Notes: generated by a model not told the origin, from the sequence alone. Positions 26,320 through 37,917 are shown, numbered from the stretch's first letter. The stretch is 64,000 bases of DNA from Sphingomonas rhizophila (GCF_014396585.1 NZ_CP060717.1:124001-188000), one strand, 5' to 3'. Program-made: numbers and translations.

Positions 26320-28254
26320 ACCGGCGCGCGAGCGAGGTGGCGACCGCCGAGGCGAGGGCCCCGACCGTGAAGGGCTTGCGAAGCAATTCGTAGCCGATCA
26401 GGTCGTCGGTTTCGCCCTCTCCGACATAGCCGGTGACGAACAGGACGGCGATATCGGGCCGGCGCTGGCGAAGCTCGCGGACCAGTTCGGGCCCAGTCAT
26501 TTCGGGCATGACCACGTCGGAGATGACAAGGTCGAAGTCTTCTTCCGCGAACCGCTCCATCGCTTCGGCCCCGCCGGAACATGCGACCGGCTCGTAACCA
26601 AGGTCTTCCAATGCATCGACGGTCGCGTTGCGCACGCGCGCGTCGTCCTCGACCAGCATGATCCGCGCGCCGGGGACGGTGAAGTCCTCATCGACCCGCT
26701 GGGCGGCCGGGTGGACGGTGACGTTGGTCGCCTGCGCTTGGGTGCGCGGCAGGTAGAGGGACACCGTCGTGCCCTTACCAACTTCGCTTTCGATCCCGAC
26801 CTCGCCGCCCGATTGATGGGCGAAGCCGAAGATCTGGCTGAGGCCGAGGCCAGTGCCCTTGCCGACTTCCTTGGTGGTGAAGAACGGTTCGAACGCCCGC
26901 TCCCGGACCTCTGGCGTCATGCCGCAGCCCGTGTCCTTGACCGCGATCTCCAGATAGTCGCCGGGCTGGATGTCGCCGACGGCATTGGCGGTCATCGTCC
27001 GATTGGCGAGACTGATGGTCAGCGTCCCGTCACCGTCCATCGCGTCGCGCGCATTGACGGCGAGGTTGAGGATCGCGTTTTCAAGCTGGTGGCTGTCGAC
27101 GAACACCGGCCAGGCGTCGTCCAGCAGATCGGTTTCGACCTTGATCCGTTCCCCGAGTGTACGGTCGAGCAGGTCGCGCATGCCCATGATCAGCATCGGG
27201 CTTTCGACCCGTTCGGGAAGCAGCGGCTCGGAGCGCGCGAAGGACAAGAGGCGCCGGGTCAGCGCCGCGGCGCGAGTGGCACCCTCCATGGCGTTGTTAA
27301 GGTGGAGCTGAACATCGCGACGCGGCCCGGAAAGGCGCCGCCGGGCAAGGTCGATACCGCCAACGACGACGGCCAGCATGTTATTGAAGTCGTGCGCGAT
27401 TCCGCCGGTGAGCTGGCCCACCGCCTCCATCTTCTGCACCTGGCGAAGCTGCGCCTCTGCCGCCTGACGTTCTATCGCCTCCGCCTTCAGCGCCTCGTTG
27501 GCGTCACTCAGTTCCTGCGTACGTTCGGCAACCGCTCGCTCCAGCGCCAGCGCGCGCTCGGTCTCGTCCTCGACCTGGCGGCGTGCGAGCGCGTTCTGTC
27601 GAAGTGCGACCACGGCGACGGCGCCAAGGAAGATCGCCATGACGCCGACGATCAGGCCGAGCCAGCTCAGATAATCGGTAAGCCGGTCGGCACGGGCCGC
27701 GAAATATTGGGTTTCCTGGATCCTGTTGGTGAGGGTCTGCCGCTCGGCGTTGGCAATCTCGGCAAGCTTGGCCCGTAGCGCCTCGCCGGTCGCCGAGCGC
27801 GACGCGGCGTAATAATATCCGGTGCCCCCGGCCCCCGTCCCGCCGCGGTGGCCCGCGCGGCAAGCGCGAACTCCTCGCCGCGCTTCTGGTAAAGTCGCTG
27901 CAACTCCTCGATCCGGGGACGTTGCTCCGGTTCCTTGCGGATCAGCCGCTCGAGTTCGTCAATCTGCTGCCCGGCCAGGCGCCATTGCCCCAGATAGATG
28001 TTGCCGCTTCCCTCGACATTTTCGTCGAGGACGAAGCGGCCGAGCGCCGCTTCCGAGCGCGAGATGGTCGCGTCCAGCGTCCGCGTGAGCAACGTCACGT
28101 CGTAGGTATGGCGTTCGTCGTCGAGCGCGGTGTCGCGGGCCTGGTTGGACATGGTGACGAGAAACACCATGCCGAGCAGGATCAGCGCGGCGATAAGGCC
28201 GCCAGCAGCCGCGCCCCCCCGGCGCCAGTCCATGCGCTCCTCTTCGGCCGTCAT
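26276..28254 (-). CDS. Hybrid sensor histidine kinase with receiver domain (frameshifted in this sequence)
   Basis: N-terminal part (from 28254): one membrane helix, a CHASE3-like helical periplasmic region ([26 protein letters not shown]) and, after repair, a second helix before [13 protein letters not shown]. The C-terminal part has a coiled coil ([19 protein letters not shown]), the H-box [13 protein letters not shown], the ATPase boxes [22 protein letters not shown] and GTGLGLS, and a receiver domain with [10 protein letters not shown], the phospho-acceptor in [13 protein letters not shown] and LRKPF. A missing base in one of two C runs at 27825-27836 splits it. It follows spt after 47 bases on the same strand, so it is probably co-transcribed with acp-spt. 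Confidence 0.88.
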
Positions 28255-28301
28255 CCCGTCGTTCTAGACCTCAGCGGCACGGCGCGAAACCCCCAAGCAA
28301 C

Positions 28302-29504
28302 TCAGCCGATGCACCCCGTCGCCCGGCCTGCCGCTTCGAACATGCCGAGGATCTGGTCGACCTGCTCGCTGCTATGTTCGGCACAAAGGGAGCAGCGCAG
28401 CAGGGTCATGTTCGCTGGAGTCGCGGGCGGGCGCGCCAGGTTCACGTAAAGACCCTCGTGAAGCAGCGCTTCCCACATCGCCGCGCCCTTCTCGAGGTCG
28501 GGCATGATCACCGCGATGATCGCCGATTGCGGCTCGTCGGTGCCGAGTTGGAAGCCGAGCGCCTTCAGGCCCGCGTGAAGCTTCTTCGAATTTTCCCACA
28601 GGTGCGCGCGCTTGTCCGCGCCGTGCATCAGCTTGCGGATCGAGGTCGCGGCGGTGGCGACCACCGACGGCGGCAGGGAGGCGGTGAAGACGTAGGGTCG
28701 GCACACCAGCCGCATGATTTCGAACTTCGGGTGGTTCGAGACGCAGAAGCCGCCGACGGTGCCGACCGACTTGGAAAAGGTGCCGATGATGAAATCGACG
28801 TCGTCGATGCAGCCCTGGGCCTCGGCGACGCCGCGGCCATGTTCGCCGATGAAGCCCATCGAGTGCGCCTCGTCGACCAGCACCATGGCGCCGTGCGCCT
28901 TCGACACCGCGACCATCTCCTTCAGCGGCGCGATGTCTCCGAGCATCGAGTACACGCCCTCAAGCACGACCAGCACGCCAGCGCCCTCGGGCAGGCGCTT
29001 CAGCCGTTTTTCGAGGGCATCGATGTCGTTGTGGCGGAAGGGGACGATGTTGGCATTGCCCAGCGCGCAGCCGTCATAGATAGAGGCATGGCTGTCGATA
29101 TCGAGGACGATGTAGTCGTCCTTGCCGGCGATGGTCGAAATGATGCCAAGGTTGGCCTGGTATCCAGTGGAAAACACCATGGCATGGTCCATGGCGTAGA
29201 AGTCCTTGAGCGCTTCTTCGCACGCCTTGTGCCCGGCGTAGGTTCCGTTGAGCACCCGGCTGCCGGTCGTGCCCGAGCCATATTCGTCGAGCGCCTGCTT
29301 GCCCGCGGCGATGACATCCTGGTCGAACGTCATGCCCATGTAGTTGTAGGTGCCGAGCAGCACCGTTTCACGGCCGTTGCAGATCGCGACAGTCGGGGAC
29401 ACCACCCGCTCCATCACCAGATTGAACGGATCGGTGAGGCCAGTCGCGAGCAATTGCTCACGCGTTTCGATCAGCGGGTCGAACTTGGAGAAGAGGTCGG
29501 TCAT
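28302..29504 (-). CDS. spt: Serine palmitoyltransferase
   Basis: A 400-residue PLP enzyme of the alpha-oxoamine synthase family that condenses serine with an acyl thioester to give 3-ketosphinganine, the first sphingolipid step. It contains LLGTYNYMGMTFD, YGSGTTGSRVLNG, the stacking histidine in DIDSHASIYDG (His139), LVDEAHSMGF (Asp211, His214) and the PLP lysine in GTFSKSVGTVGGF (Lys245). His139 and Lys245 are offset by exactly 20 from His159 and Lys265 of the Sphingomonas paucimobilis enzyme. The acp gene is 7 bases upstream. The soluble form, without membrane anchor, is the bacterial type. Confidence 0.95.
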   Translation of the reverse strand: MTDLFSKFDPLIETREQLLATGLTDPFNLVMERVVSPTVAICNGRETVLLGTYNYMGMTFDQDVIAAGKQALDEYGSGTTGSRVLNGTYAGHKACEEALKDFYAMDHAMVFSTGYQANLGIISTIAGKDDYIVLDIDSHASIYDGCALGNANIVPFRHNDIDALEKRLKRLPEGAGVLVVLEGVYSMLGDIAPLKEMVAVSKAHGAMVLVDEAHSMGFIGEHGRGVAEAQGCIDDVDFIIGTFSKSVGTVGGFCVSNHPKFEIMRLVCRPYVFTASLPPSVVATAATSIRKLMHGADKRAHLWENSKKLHAGLKALGFQLGTDEPQSAIIAVIMPDLEKGAAMWEALLHEGLYVNLARPPATPANMTLLRCSLCAEHSSEQVDQILGMFEAAGRATGCIG

Positions 29505-29511
29505 CGACCGC

Positions 29512-29754
29512 TCAGCCCTTGAGCTTCTCGACCGCGTCGACCAGCTGGCCGACGGTCTCGATCTCGGCCTGCTGGTTCATCGTGATGAGGATGTCGAACT
29601 CGTCCTCGATGTTGGCCACGAAATCGAGGACGGTCAGGCTGTCCCATTCGAGGTCCTGAGCGAAGCGCGTGCTGTCGGTCACCTCGATGCCCTTCTTGTT
29701 GAACGGCTCGATAAGGCTTTTGACCTTGGCGTCGGTGTCGGCTCGGTTCGTCAT
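29512..29754 (-). CDS. Acyl carrier protein dedicated to the sphingolipid pathway
   Basis: An 80-residue acidic protein starting MTNRADTDAKVKSLIEPFNK (ATG 29752-29754) with the phosphopantetheine serine in EWDSLTVLDFV (Ser39) and a helix DEFDILITMNQQAEIETVGQLVDAVE. It is distinct from the housekeeping AcpP sequence. Its position 7 bases before spt suggests it brings the acyl chain to serine palmitoyltransferase or to the ceramide synthase, as proposed for the equivalent gene in Caulobacter. Confidence 0.9.
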   Translation of the reverse strand: MTNRADTDAKVKSLIEPFNKKGIEVTDSTRFAQDLEWDSLTVLDFVANIEDEFDILITMNQQAEIETVGQLVDAVEKLKG

Positions 29755-29866
29755 GCGCTGCGTCCTAATCGGGAGGGGCGCCTTTCGCAATCAAATCGGG
29801 CGGGAAAGAGGCGCGGGGGCTTGCCTTCGCGGCCATTAGGCTGTTGCATGAGCGCAGGGGGCGCTG

Positions 29867-30465
29867 ATGAGCGAGGATCGGCCGGAGCTATCGTCTGAGA
29901 AGGCCGTGATCGCGGCCTCGCCGCCGGCGCCGCGAAAGCCGGTACTCGGCGACCCGGACTATGAATTCCCGAAGGAGGTGCACAACCTCCTGATGGCCGC
30001 CAACCAGACCAACATGACGCTGTCGGAAATGGCGGATTCGAAGGCGTCAATCCTGCTCGGCGCAAGCTTCGTCGTGTTCTCCATCTCGATCGGCAACCTC
30101 GCCGAGGGCAGGACCGACCTGCCCATCCTGGCGCTGACCAGCTTTTCGTTCATCGCGACGCTGTTCGGAGTGATGACCGTGCGGCCCAACCGAATGCGGA
30201 AAGCCAAGGCGCCGATCCCGGCTAGCAAGGTGAACATCTTGTTCTTCGGCAGCTACATCGACTGCCCGCGCGAGGAATATGTCGACGAAGTGATGCGCGT
30301 CCTGTCGTCGGAGGAGGAGGTTTACCGTCGGCTGGCGCGCGACCTGTGGGATCATGGCCACGTCCTTCGCGACAACAAATACAAGTGGCTCTACTGGAGC
30401 TACACCTTCTTCTTCTACGGCATGGTCGTGACGGCCATCGTCCTGATCTTCCAGCTCGCCATGCG

Positions 30466-30469
<4 letters not shown>
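29867..30469 (+). CDS. DUF5706 (PycTM-like) membrane protein
   Basis: A 200-residue protein: a proline/alanine-rich N-terminus, a helix TNMTLSEMADSKASILLGASFVVFSISIG containing the ADxKASILL hallmark of DUF5706, a second membrane helix (LPILALTSFSFIATLFGVMTV), a charged cytoplasmic domain (EEYVDEVMRVLSSEEEVYRRLARDL), and a last membrane helix YGMVVTAIVLIFQL. The same domain forms the membrane effector of Pycsar anti-phage systems. No pyrimidine cyclase gene is nearby, so defence is not demonstrated. It is divergent from acp and converges on the cerR-like gene with overlapping stops. Confidence 0.75.
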
Positions 30470-32468
<1,999 letters not shown>

Positions 32469-32551
32469 TCATCGGCGGATGATGAGGACTCCGTCATGGC
32501 GCGGGGTGCACGGGCGGCAGCACCGTGACCCCATCTCGAACGAGGGAGGAA

Positions 32552-33127
32552 ATGATGAAGGGACGACTTCTTCTGGCCGCGGCGGCAACATTGCTGGCGC
32601 CGACTGGCGCCGAGGCGTCGACGACATTCACTGGAGTCATGAGCGGGCTTGGCGTCGCAGGGCCTTCGGCGACCTGCGCGCCGCTTCCGTTCGGCGGCTC
32701 GATCGATCCGGCGACGACCACCGGCACCTCGAACATCGGCAATTTCACCTATGGGCACACCATATGCCTGGCGAGCGCGGCGGGCGGGCCGATCGTCGGG
32801 ACCTTCACCCTGAGCTTCGCCGAGGGCAATCTGCTGGGCAGCCTGTCGGGAAGTTCCGCACCGACCGGAACGCCGGGCCTGTCGGCCATCAACCTCGACT
32901 ATCTCGTGACCGGCGGTACCGGCCTGTTCGCCGGGGCGACCGGTGCCTTCTCCGGCATCGGCACGACCAACAGTGCGGTCAGGCCGTCGATCGTCAATTA
33001 CGCCTTCGACGGCCAATTATCGATCGCGCCGGAGCCGGGGACATGGGCGATGATGTTGCTCGGCTTCGGCGCGATCGGTTTCGGCCTCCGCCGGCAACGA
33101 CGTTCGGTCCTGCAGGCCGCCGGATGA
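32552..33127 (+). CDS. PEP-CTERM sorting domain protein (PEPxxWAM type)
   Basis: A secreted protein of about 190 residues. A signal peptide MKGRLLLAAAATLLAPTGAEA is followed by a small-residue-rich beta domain (TFTGVMSGLGVAGPSA, GNFTYGHTICLAS, FTLSFAEGNLLGSLSG) and the tripartite tail APEPGTWAMMLLGFGAIGFGLRRQRR typical of the exosortase substrates of sphingomonads. It is processed by an exosortase encoded elsewhere. ATG 32552 and 32555 are adjacent; GGGAGGA spaces better with 32555. Confidence 0.88.
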   Translation: MMKGRLLLAAAATLLAPTGAEASTTFTGVMSGLGVAGPSATCAPLPFGGSIDPATTTGTSNIGNFTYGHTICLASAAGGPIVGTFTLSFAEGNLLGSLSGSSAPTGTPGLSAINLDYLVTGGTGLFAGATGAFSGIGTTNSAVRPSIVNYAFDGQLSIAPEPGTWAMMLLGFGAIGFGLRRQRRSVLQAAG

Positions 33128-33394
33128 TCAGGCGTCGGCGAAGGCGTCCGCCTTTTCGACGATGGTGATCTCGCGCAGCAGCGCATCGACGCTCTGCGTG
33201 AGTTCCGGCAGGAACGTGATCTGGTGCCTGGCACCGCGGTAGGATTCGACCAGCAGCAGCGCGTCGAGCAGGATCGGCACGACCAGCGTTTCGGCATCGT
33301 CCATTTCCGAAAGCGCTTGCAGCTTGGCGAGTGCCTTTTGCCGCGCCCGTTCCGGGTTCGACACTGCTTCCGTACGCCCGATCAACCAACCCAT
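33128..33394 (-). CDS. Small hypothetical protein, 88 aa
   Basis: Begins MGWLIGRTEAVSNPERARQKALAKLQALSEMDD at ATG 33392-33394 behind AGGAGCGAG. It has three predicted helices, the middle one hydrophobic (LVVPILLDALLLVESYRGARHQITFL), ending IVEKADAFADA. No signal sequence or known domain. The strong ribosome-binding site and the compact fit against the PEP-CTERM gene support a real gene. Confidence 0.65.
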   Translation of the reverse strand: MGWLIGRTEAVSNPERARQKALAKLQALSEMDDAETLVVPILLDALLLVESYRGARHQITFLPELTQSVDALLREITIVEKADAFADA

Positions 33395-33491
33395 CCGACT
33401 CTCGCTCCTTCTTGAGGACCAAGGATAGGCGCGATGGGCGGATAAAGAAGTTCGGACTGGCGTTCCGGGGCGCCCGTTCGGCGTAAGCGCG

Positions 33492-34052
33492 TTAGTCGCG
33501 TTTGCCCGCGAGCACCGCGATGACCTGGCTGACGCCGATGTCGCGTGCGGCCGAGCGGGGCAGGCCGCAGGCGCGCGCGACCTCCGAGCCGGCAAGGCTG
33601 TCGCCGATGGCAAGCAGGACGAGGCCAAGGGTTGCCTGGTCGAGAGGACGCGAATCGCCGGGTTCGGAAATGTCGCGGACGACCCCGGCGATGGCATCGA
33701 CGACCGGCTGCAACGCCTCGCGCTGGCGGGTGAGGACCACCCACGCCATCAGCTCGCCAACGCGCTGTTCCTCGAACGCGTCGAACATTTCGCCAATAAC
33801 GTCGCGCAGCCGAACTTCGCCGCGCCGCATCCGGCCGATCGACCCGGTGATCGACCCGGCGACCTGATGGGCGATGTCTTCGGCCAGCGCCCGGTGGAGG
33901 CCGGCGACCGACCCAAAATGGTGGAGAAGATTGGCGTGGGTCCGGCCGATGCGAAGTCCGACCGCCTTTAGCGTGATCGCTGCCACCCCCTCGTCGCGGA
34001 GCAGGGCGCGGGCCGCCGCGACCGCCGCGGTACGGCTTTCGTCGGAACTCAT
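33492..34052 (-). CDS. TetR family transcriptional regulator
   Basis: About 186 residues from ATG 34050-34052. The N-terminal helix-turn-helix reads AAVAAARALLRDEGVAAITLKAVGLRIGRTHANLLHHFGSVAGLHRAL, typical of TetR. The C-terminal ligand-binding part is helical. An in-frame ATG at 34080-34082 exists, but it falls inside the palindrome that is likely this regulator's own operator, so I prefer the shorter form. It is divergent from the metal-dependent hydrolase, which is its probable target. Confidence 0.9.
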   Translation of the reverse strand: MSSDESRTAAVAAARALLRDEGVAAITLKAVGLRIGRTHANLLHHFGSVAGLHRALAEDIAHQVAGSITGSIGRMRRGEVRLRDVIGEMFDAFEEQRVGELMAWVVLTRQREALQPVVDAIAGVVRDISEPGDSRPLDQATLGLVLLAIGDSLAGSEVARACGLPRSAARDIGVSQVIAVLAGKRD

Positions 34053-34072
34053 CCGTTTACGAATCGGCAATG

Positions 34073-34097
34073 TTATTGACATTTATGTCAGCAATAA
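34073..34097. promoter_or_regulatory. Palindromic operator between tetR and the hydrolase gene
   Basis: TGACAT-TT-ATGTCA (34077-34090) is a perfect palindrome nested with TTATTG...CAATAA (34073-34078 and 34092-34097). Two overlapping inverted repeats in a divergent TetR intergenic region are the usual arrangement for autoregulation and control of the neighbour. Confidence 0.65.
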
Positions 34098-34133
34098 GCA
34101 TTTTCGAACATCAAGAGAGTGTGGAGTGGTTCG

Positions 34134-35012
34134 ATGACTGCCGCAAGCGTGACCCCGACCGACCTGACCATCATCCCGCGCGATCGCCGTTTCGGTCGCG
34201 ATGAGCAGACGCCGCGTTGGTGGCTCAATGGCGACCCGGTCGGCACCGCGCTCTACAATGCACTGTCGGCGACCTTCCCGCTGGGCGAGGCCTTTTTCGT
34301 GGAGAGCGTCCGCGCCTACCGCGACGGCGTGCCACCGCGCCTTGCCGAGGACATCCGCAATTTCACGACGCAGGAAGTCGTCCACAGCCGCGAACATCTG
34401 GCGTTCAATCGACGGGCGGCGGACTCCGGCTACGACCTCACCCGGCTTGAGGCCAAGGTCGCCGAGCGGCTGGCCGTCACCAAGGGCAAGCCGCCGATCG
34501 TCAGCCTGGCCGCCACCATGGCACTGGAACATTTTACCGCAATCCTGGCCCACGCCCTGCTTGCCGATCCGCGCCACCTGAAGGACGCCGATCCCCAGAC
34601 CGCAGAGCTGTGGCGGTGGCACGCCAGCGAGGAGATCGAACACAAGGGCGTCGCCTACGATACCTGGCTCCATGCGACGAAGGACTGGACGCGCCGCAAG
34701 CGGTGGACGGTCAAGGCCAAGGTGATGCTCTACGTCACCCGCAACTTCATCGTCGACCGCACCGCCGGCGCGCTCGAACTGCTTCGCCAGGATGGCATCA
34801 CCGGGCCGCGCGCGGTGGCGCGGATGCTATGGTTCCAGTGGGTCGCGCCGGGCATGTTCCGCAAGATCTTTGGTGCCTGGGCGGCCTTCTTCATGCCTGG
34901 CTTCCACCCGTGGAACGAGGACGACCGCGCGCTGATCCGCGAATATGAGGCAATGGCGACCCCGTCGAACCCGTCCGCACGACAGGTTCGCCGGGCCCAC
35001 AAGGCGGCTTAG
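34134..35012 (+). CDS. Metal-dependent hydrolase (PF10118 family)
   Basis: About 292 residues, helical. Metal-binding-like residues occur as TTQEVVHSREHLAFN, TMALEHFTAILAHALL and WHASEEIEHKGVAYD, i.e. repeated E-x2-H motifs as in ferritin-like di-iron proteins, matching the PF10118 family. Its substrate is unknown. ATG 34134 is preceded by GTGGAGTGG; the start at 34119 is less likely. It is controlled in all likelihood by the divergent TetR. Confidence 0.88.
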   Translation: MTAASVTPTDLTIIPRDRRFGRDEQTPRWWLNGDPVGTALYNALSATFPLGEAFFVESVRAYRDGVPPRLAEDIRNFTTQEVVHSREHLAFNRRAADSGYDLTRLEAKVAERLAVTKGKPPIVSLAATMALEHFTAILAHALLADPRHLKDADPQTAELWRWHASEEIEHKGVAYDTWLHATKDWTRRKRWTVKAKVMLYVTRNFIVDRTAGALELLRQDGITGPRAVARMLWFQWVAPGMFRKIFGAWAAFFMPGFHPWNEDDRALIREYEAMATPSNPSARQVRRAHKAA

Positions 35013-35016
35013 GCGG

Positions 35017-35562
35017 CTAGCGCCGGCGGGGACAGTCCTCGCACCCGCGCGACACCAGCGACAGGCGGTAGAGGTTGGTCACGACCTCGGCTCCGCGGGC
35101 GCAGCTGAAGCGGGGCGCGCTCAGCCCGGTCGGACGGAACCCGAGTTTCTCGAGCACTCGCGCCGAGGCGGGGTTGTCGACAAAGTGGCCAGCTTCCAGC
35201 CGGTCGAGGCGAAGCGCACGCGCAATGTCGATCAGTGCCGTGCCCGCTTCGCTGGCAAAACCGCGACCCCAATCGCTGCGGCGGATCCAGTAGCCCATTT
35301 CAATCGCGCCGGATGGCTTGCGGTTGAGGCCGCAGCCCCCGACCAGGCGCGGCGCGGCGGCCGTCCGTTCGAAGATCAGCATGCTGGGAAGGCCGGGATC
35401 CTGCGGCTTGGACAAGCCTGCCTTTGCGTCGGCCAGGCCATAAGGCCAGGGAGCGCTGCCGAGGTTGCGGACGATCTGTTCGTCGGCAATCGCGCCGGCC
35501 AGCGCGGGCGCGTCCTCAGGGAAACCGGGTCTCAACAACAGTCGTTCGGTGCGGGCGAACAT
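35017..35562 (-). CDS. GNAT family N-acetyltransferase (RimJ/RimL type)
   Basis: A 181-residue protein beginning MFARTERLLLRPGFPEDAPALAGAIAD behind AGGAGG (ATG 35560-35562). The acetyl-CoA site is GYWIRRSDWGRGFASEAGTALIDIA and the C-terminal HFVDNPASARVLEKLGFRPTG is characteristic of RimJ/RimL-type enzymes that acetylate amino termini. The target is unknown. Its stop meets the hydrolase stop. Confidence 0.92.
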   Translation of the reverse strand: MFARTERLLLRPGFPEDAPALAGAIADEQIVRNLGSAPWPYGLADAKAGLSKPQDPGLPSMLIFERTAAAPRLVGGCGLNRKPSGAIEMGYWIRRSDWGRGFASEAGTALIDIARALRLDRLEAGHFVDNPASARVLEKLGFRPTGLSAPRFSCARGAEVVTNLYRLSLVSRGCEDCPRRR

Positions 35563-35633
35563 CACTTCCTCCTTCTCCCGCAGCCCAGCTAGGGCCGCTT
35601 CGTGACAGTTTCGGGAGAAGAGTTGGACGCATG

Positions 35634-35672
35634 AAAAAAGGGAGGAGAGGGGGCTTCCCTCTTCTCCCTTTT
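35634..35672. terminator. Bidirectional hairpin terminator
   Basis: An 11-bp purine-rich stem (GGGAGGAGAGG against CCTCTTCTCCC) flanked by AAAAAA on one side and TTTT on the other. It lies downstream of rpmA (minus strand) and upstream of the GNAT gene. Confidence 0.75.
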
Positions 35673-35740
35673 CGAGTCCGCTTTCGTGGACCTGTCCGGG
35701 CGCCCCCTCTTGGGAGCGGCCCTTTATCGACCGGTCCCGA

Positions 35741-36013
35741 TTACTCCGCTGCCTCTGCCATAATGGCTTCGACGTGTACGAATTTGCGGCCTTGGCGTCC
35801 GTCGCGGAAACAGACGCGACCGTCCGTAAGCGCAAAAAGGGTATGGTCCTTGCCCAGGCCGACGTTGTCGCCCGGGTACCAGCGGGTGCCGCGCTGACGC
35901 ACGATGATGTTGCCGCCGCGAACGACTTCGCCGCCGAACTTCTTCACGCCGAGGCGCTTCGATTCCGAATCACGGCCGTTACGCGACGAGCCGCCTGCTT
36001 TCTTATGTGCCAT
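35741..36013 (-). CDS. rpmA: 50S ribosomal protein L27
   Basis: A 90-residue basic protein [28 protein letters not shown] with [33 protein letters not shown], standard bL27. It sits at the peptidyl-transferase centre of the 50S subunit. Three bases separate it from rplU, making the usual rplU-rpmA operon, ended by a strong hairpin. Confidence 0.98.
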   Translation of the reverse strand: MAHKKAGGSSRNGRDSESKRLGVKKFGGEVVRGGNIIVRQRGTRWYPGDNVGLGKDHTLFALTDGRVCFRDGRQGRKFVHVEAIMAEAAE

Positions 36014-36016
36014 GAC

Positions 36017-36523
36017 TTACTTCTTCTCGGTCTTGCTGGCGGCGGCCTTCGGGGCTGCCTTCTTGGCTGCGGCCTTAGCAGGTGCAGCATCAGTTGTCGA
36101 CGATTCCTTGACGGCCGCGGGCTTGGCCGCCTTTTCGGCCTTGGCCGGGGCGTCCGCCTTGGTCTCGACCTTGGGCGTGTCAGCCTTGGTCGCGGCTTTC
36201 GGAGCGGCCTTCTTTTCCGCCTTCTGGCCGCCGATCGACACGATCTCGAGGATCGTGTGCTGCTGGCGATGACCCCGCTTGCGGCGATAGTTGTGGCGGC
36301 GGCGCTTCTTGAACACCGTGACCTTTTCGCCCTTCGCCTGCGCGACGATCTTGGCGCCGACGGTCAGGCCGTCGGTTGACTTCAGGTCGGAACCTTCGCC
36401 CGCCAGCAGGATGTCGGTCAGGTCGATCGTGTCGCCGGCTTCGCCAGCCAGCTTTTCGACGACGATCTTGTCTCCGGGGGCAACGCGATACTGCTTGCCA
36501 CCCGTGCGCACGATAGCGAACAT
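36017..36523 (-). CDS. rplU: 50S ribosomal protein L21 with extended Ala/Lys tail
   Basis: The first hundred residues are canonical bL21: [25 protein letters not shown], then [30 protein letters not shown] 36521-36523 is chosen over the GTG four codons earlier. After IGG, about 70 residues rich in Ala, Lys and Pro ([15 protein letters not shown]...) follow, making 168 residues against about 103 in E. coli. Such tails occur in alphaproteobacterial L21 and are expected to be disordered and nucleic-acid binding. Confidence 0.97.
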   Translation of the reverse strand: MFAIVRTGGKQYRVAPGDKIVVEKLAGEAGDTIDLTDILLAGEGSDLKSTDGLTVGAKIVAQAKGEKVTVFKKRRRHNYRRKRGHRQQHTILEIVSIGGQKAEKKAAPKAATKADTPKVETKADAPAKAEKAAKPAAVKESSTTDAAPAKAAAKKAAPKAAASKTEKK

Positions 36524-36653
36524 GGGCTCTTTCACTTTCCGTCAGAAATCTTTGCCGCGCGAGGAAAAGCGCCGCGTGGCACAGACGCCCCGCGCGGGAA
36601 GCGTGCCGCCTATGGGCTCATGCCGATTCTGTCAACCGCGCGGGAAGCGCGGA

Positions 36654-37001
36654 TCAGTGTTTCAGGCCGGGCTTCAGCTTGTAACGCTGTCCGTCGAAGC
36701 CTTCGAACATGGAATCGAGCGCGGGATGGTCGACCTCCTCAGCCTCGTCGTCGAGCACCAGGTTCTGCTGGCTGACGTAGGCGACGTAGCTCGATTCCGC
36801 ATTCTCGGCGAGCAGGTGGTAAAACGGCTGCTCCTTCGCCGGGCGCATATGTTCCGGGATCGCCTGGTACCATTCCTCGCTGTTCGAAAATTCCGGATCG
36901 ACGTCGAAGATCACGCCGCGGAAATCGAGCAGCCGGTGGCGAACCACTTCGCCGATGGTGAAGCGGGCGGGGGAGGTGGTGGAAGGCGTGGGCGCGGACA
37001 T
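36654..37001 (-). CDS. hspQ: Heat shock protein HspQ
   Basis: A 115-residue protein of the HspQ/YccV family: ARFTIGEVVRHRLLDFRGVIFDVDPEFSNSEEWY, MRPAKEQPFYHLLAENAESSYVAYVSQQNLV. In enterobacteria it binds hemimethylated origin DNA and tunes Lon. The N-terminal serine/threonine/proline stretch is variable. It lies between rplU and a short-chain dehydrogenase on the same strand but is not overlapping either. Confidence 0.92.
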   Translation of the reverse strand: MSAPTPSTTSPARFTIGEVVRHRLLDFRGVIFDVDPEFSNSEEWYQAIPEHMRPAKEQPFYHLLAENAESSYVAYVSQQNLVLDDEAEEVDHPALDSMFEGFDGQRYKLKPGLKH

Positions 37002-37038
37002 GCTTCATATGTAATGCCGCCAGCGGGCGAGGCAAGCA

Positions 37039-37718
37039 TCAGGCGGGGACCGGATGGCCCTTCCAGTCAAGGCACGCGCCGCTGTCTGCTGGCGTCAGCG
37101 CGTCGATGACGCCGATCAGGGCCCGGGCGCTCTGCGTCGGCGTCAGCAGCTGTCCGTCGGGCAGGTTGCGCTGGAATGGCGCCGACAGGCCCGTGTCGAC
37201 CGTGCCGGGGTGGAAGCCGACCAGGATCAGGCCGGGCCGGGTCCGCGCCAGTTCGATCGAAAAGGTCCGGATGATCTGGTTGAGCGCGGCCTTTGACGCG
37301 CGATAGCCGACCCAGCCGCCAAGCCGGTTGTCGCCGATCGACCCGACCCGCGCCGAAAGGATGGCGATGACGGCTCGGCCGTCCGTCCGCATCAGTGGCA
37401 GGAAGTCGCGCACGACCAGCGCCGGTCCAGTGGCATTGACCCGGAAATAGCGGTCGAACGCCTGCTGGCTGGTCATCCGGATCGCCTTTTCCGGCTCGAT
37501 CCCGTCACCGTGGAGCAGGCCGCTGGCAACGGCCAGCAGGTCGAACGGCCCCTTGCCGGACAGCCCGCCGCGGCCGCACCGATCGACGCTTCGTCTTCCA
37601 GGTCGATGGCGGGCACCGACCGGCGCGACAGCCCGGTGACTTGATCCCCTCTCACTCCCAGCGCCGCTGCGAGGGCACCGCCGATGCCGCCCGACGCGCC
37701 GATGACGATGGCTTTCAT
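37039..37718 (-). CDS. SDR family oxidoreductase, CsgA-like (frameshifted in this sequence)
   Basis: From ATG 37716-37718: MKAIVIGASGGIGGALAAALGVRGDQVTGLSRR, NAD-binding. The frame breaks at the CCC run 37564-37566. One added base continues as SGKGPFDLLAVASGLLH into EKAIRMTSQQAFDRYFRVNATGPALV, the catalytic SARVGSIGDNRLGGWVGYRASKAALNQ and HPGTVDTGLSAPFQ. The whole is about 226 residues, normal for C-factor-like dehydrogenases. Function is not known. Confidence 0.85.
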
Positions 37719-37827
37719 GGCCCTTATCAGACCCGCGCGACGCGGGCTTTGCAAGCAGCCAAACCGCTGCTAGAGGCCGCCGCGACCTGAAGCGCCGGCA
37801 CGTCCGGCCAGCACCGTCTTGTCATGC

Positions 37828-37917
<90 letters not shown>

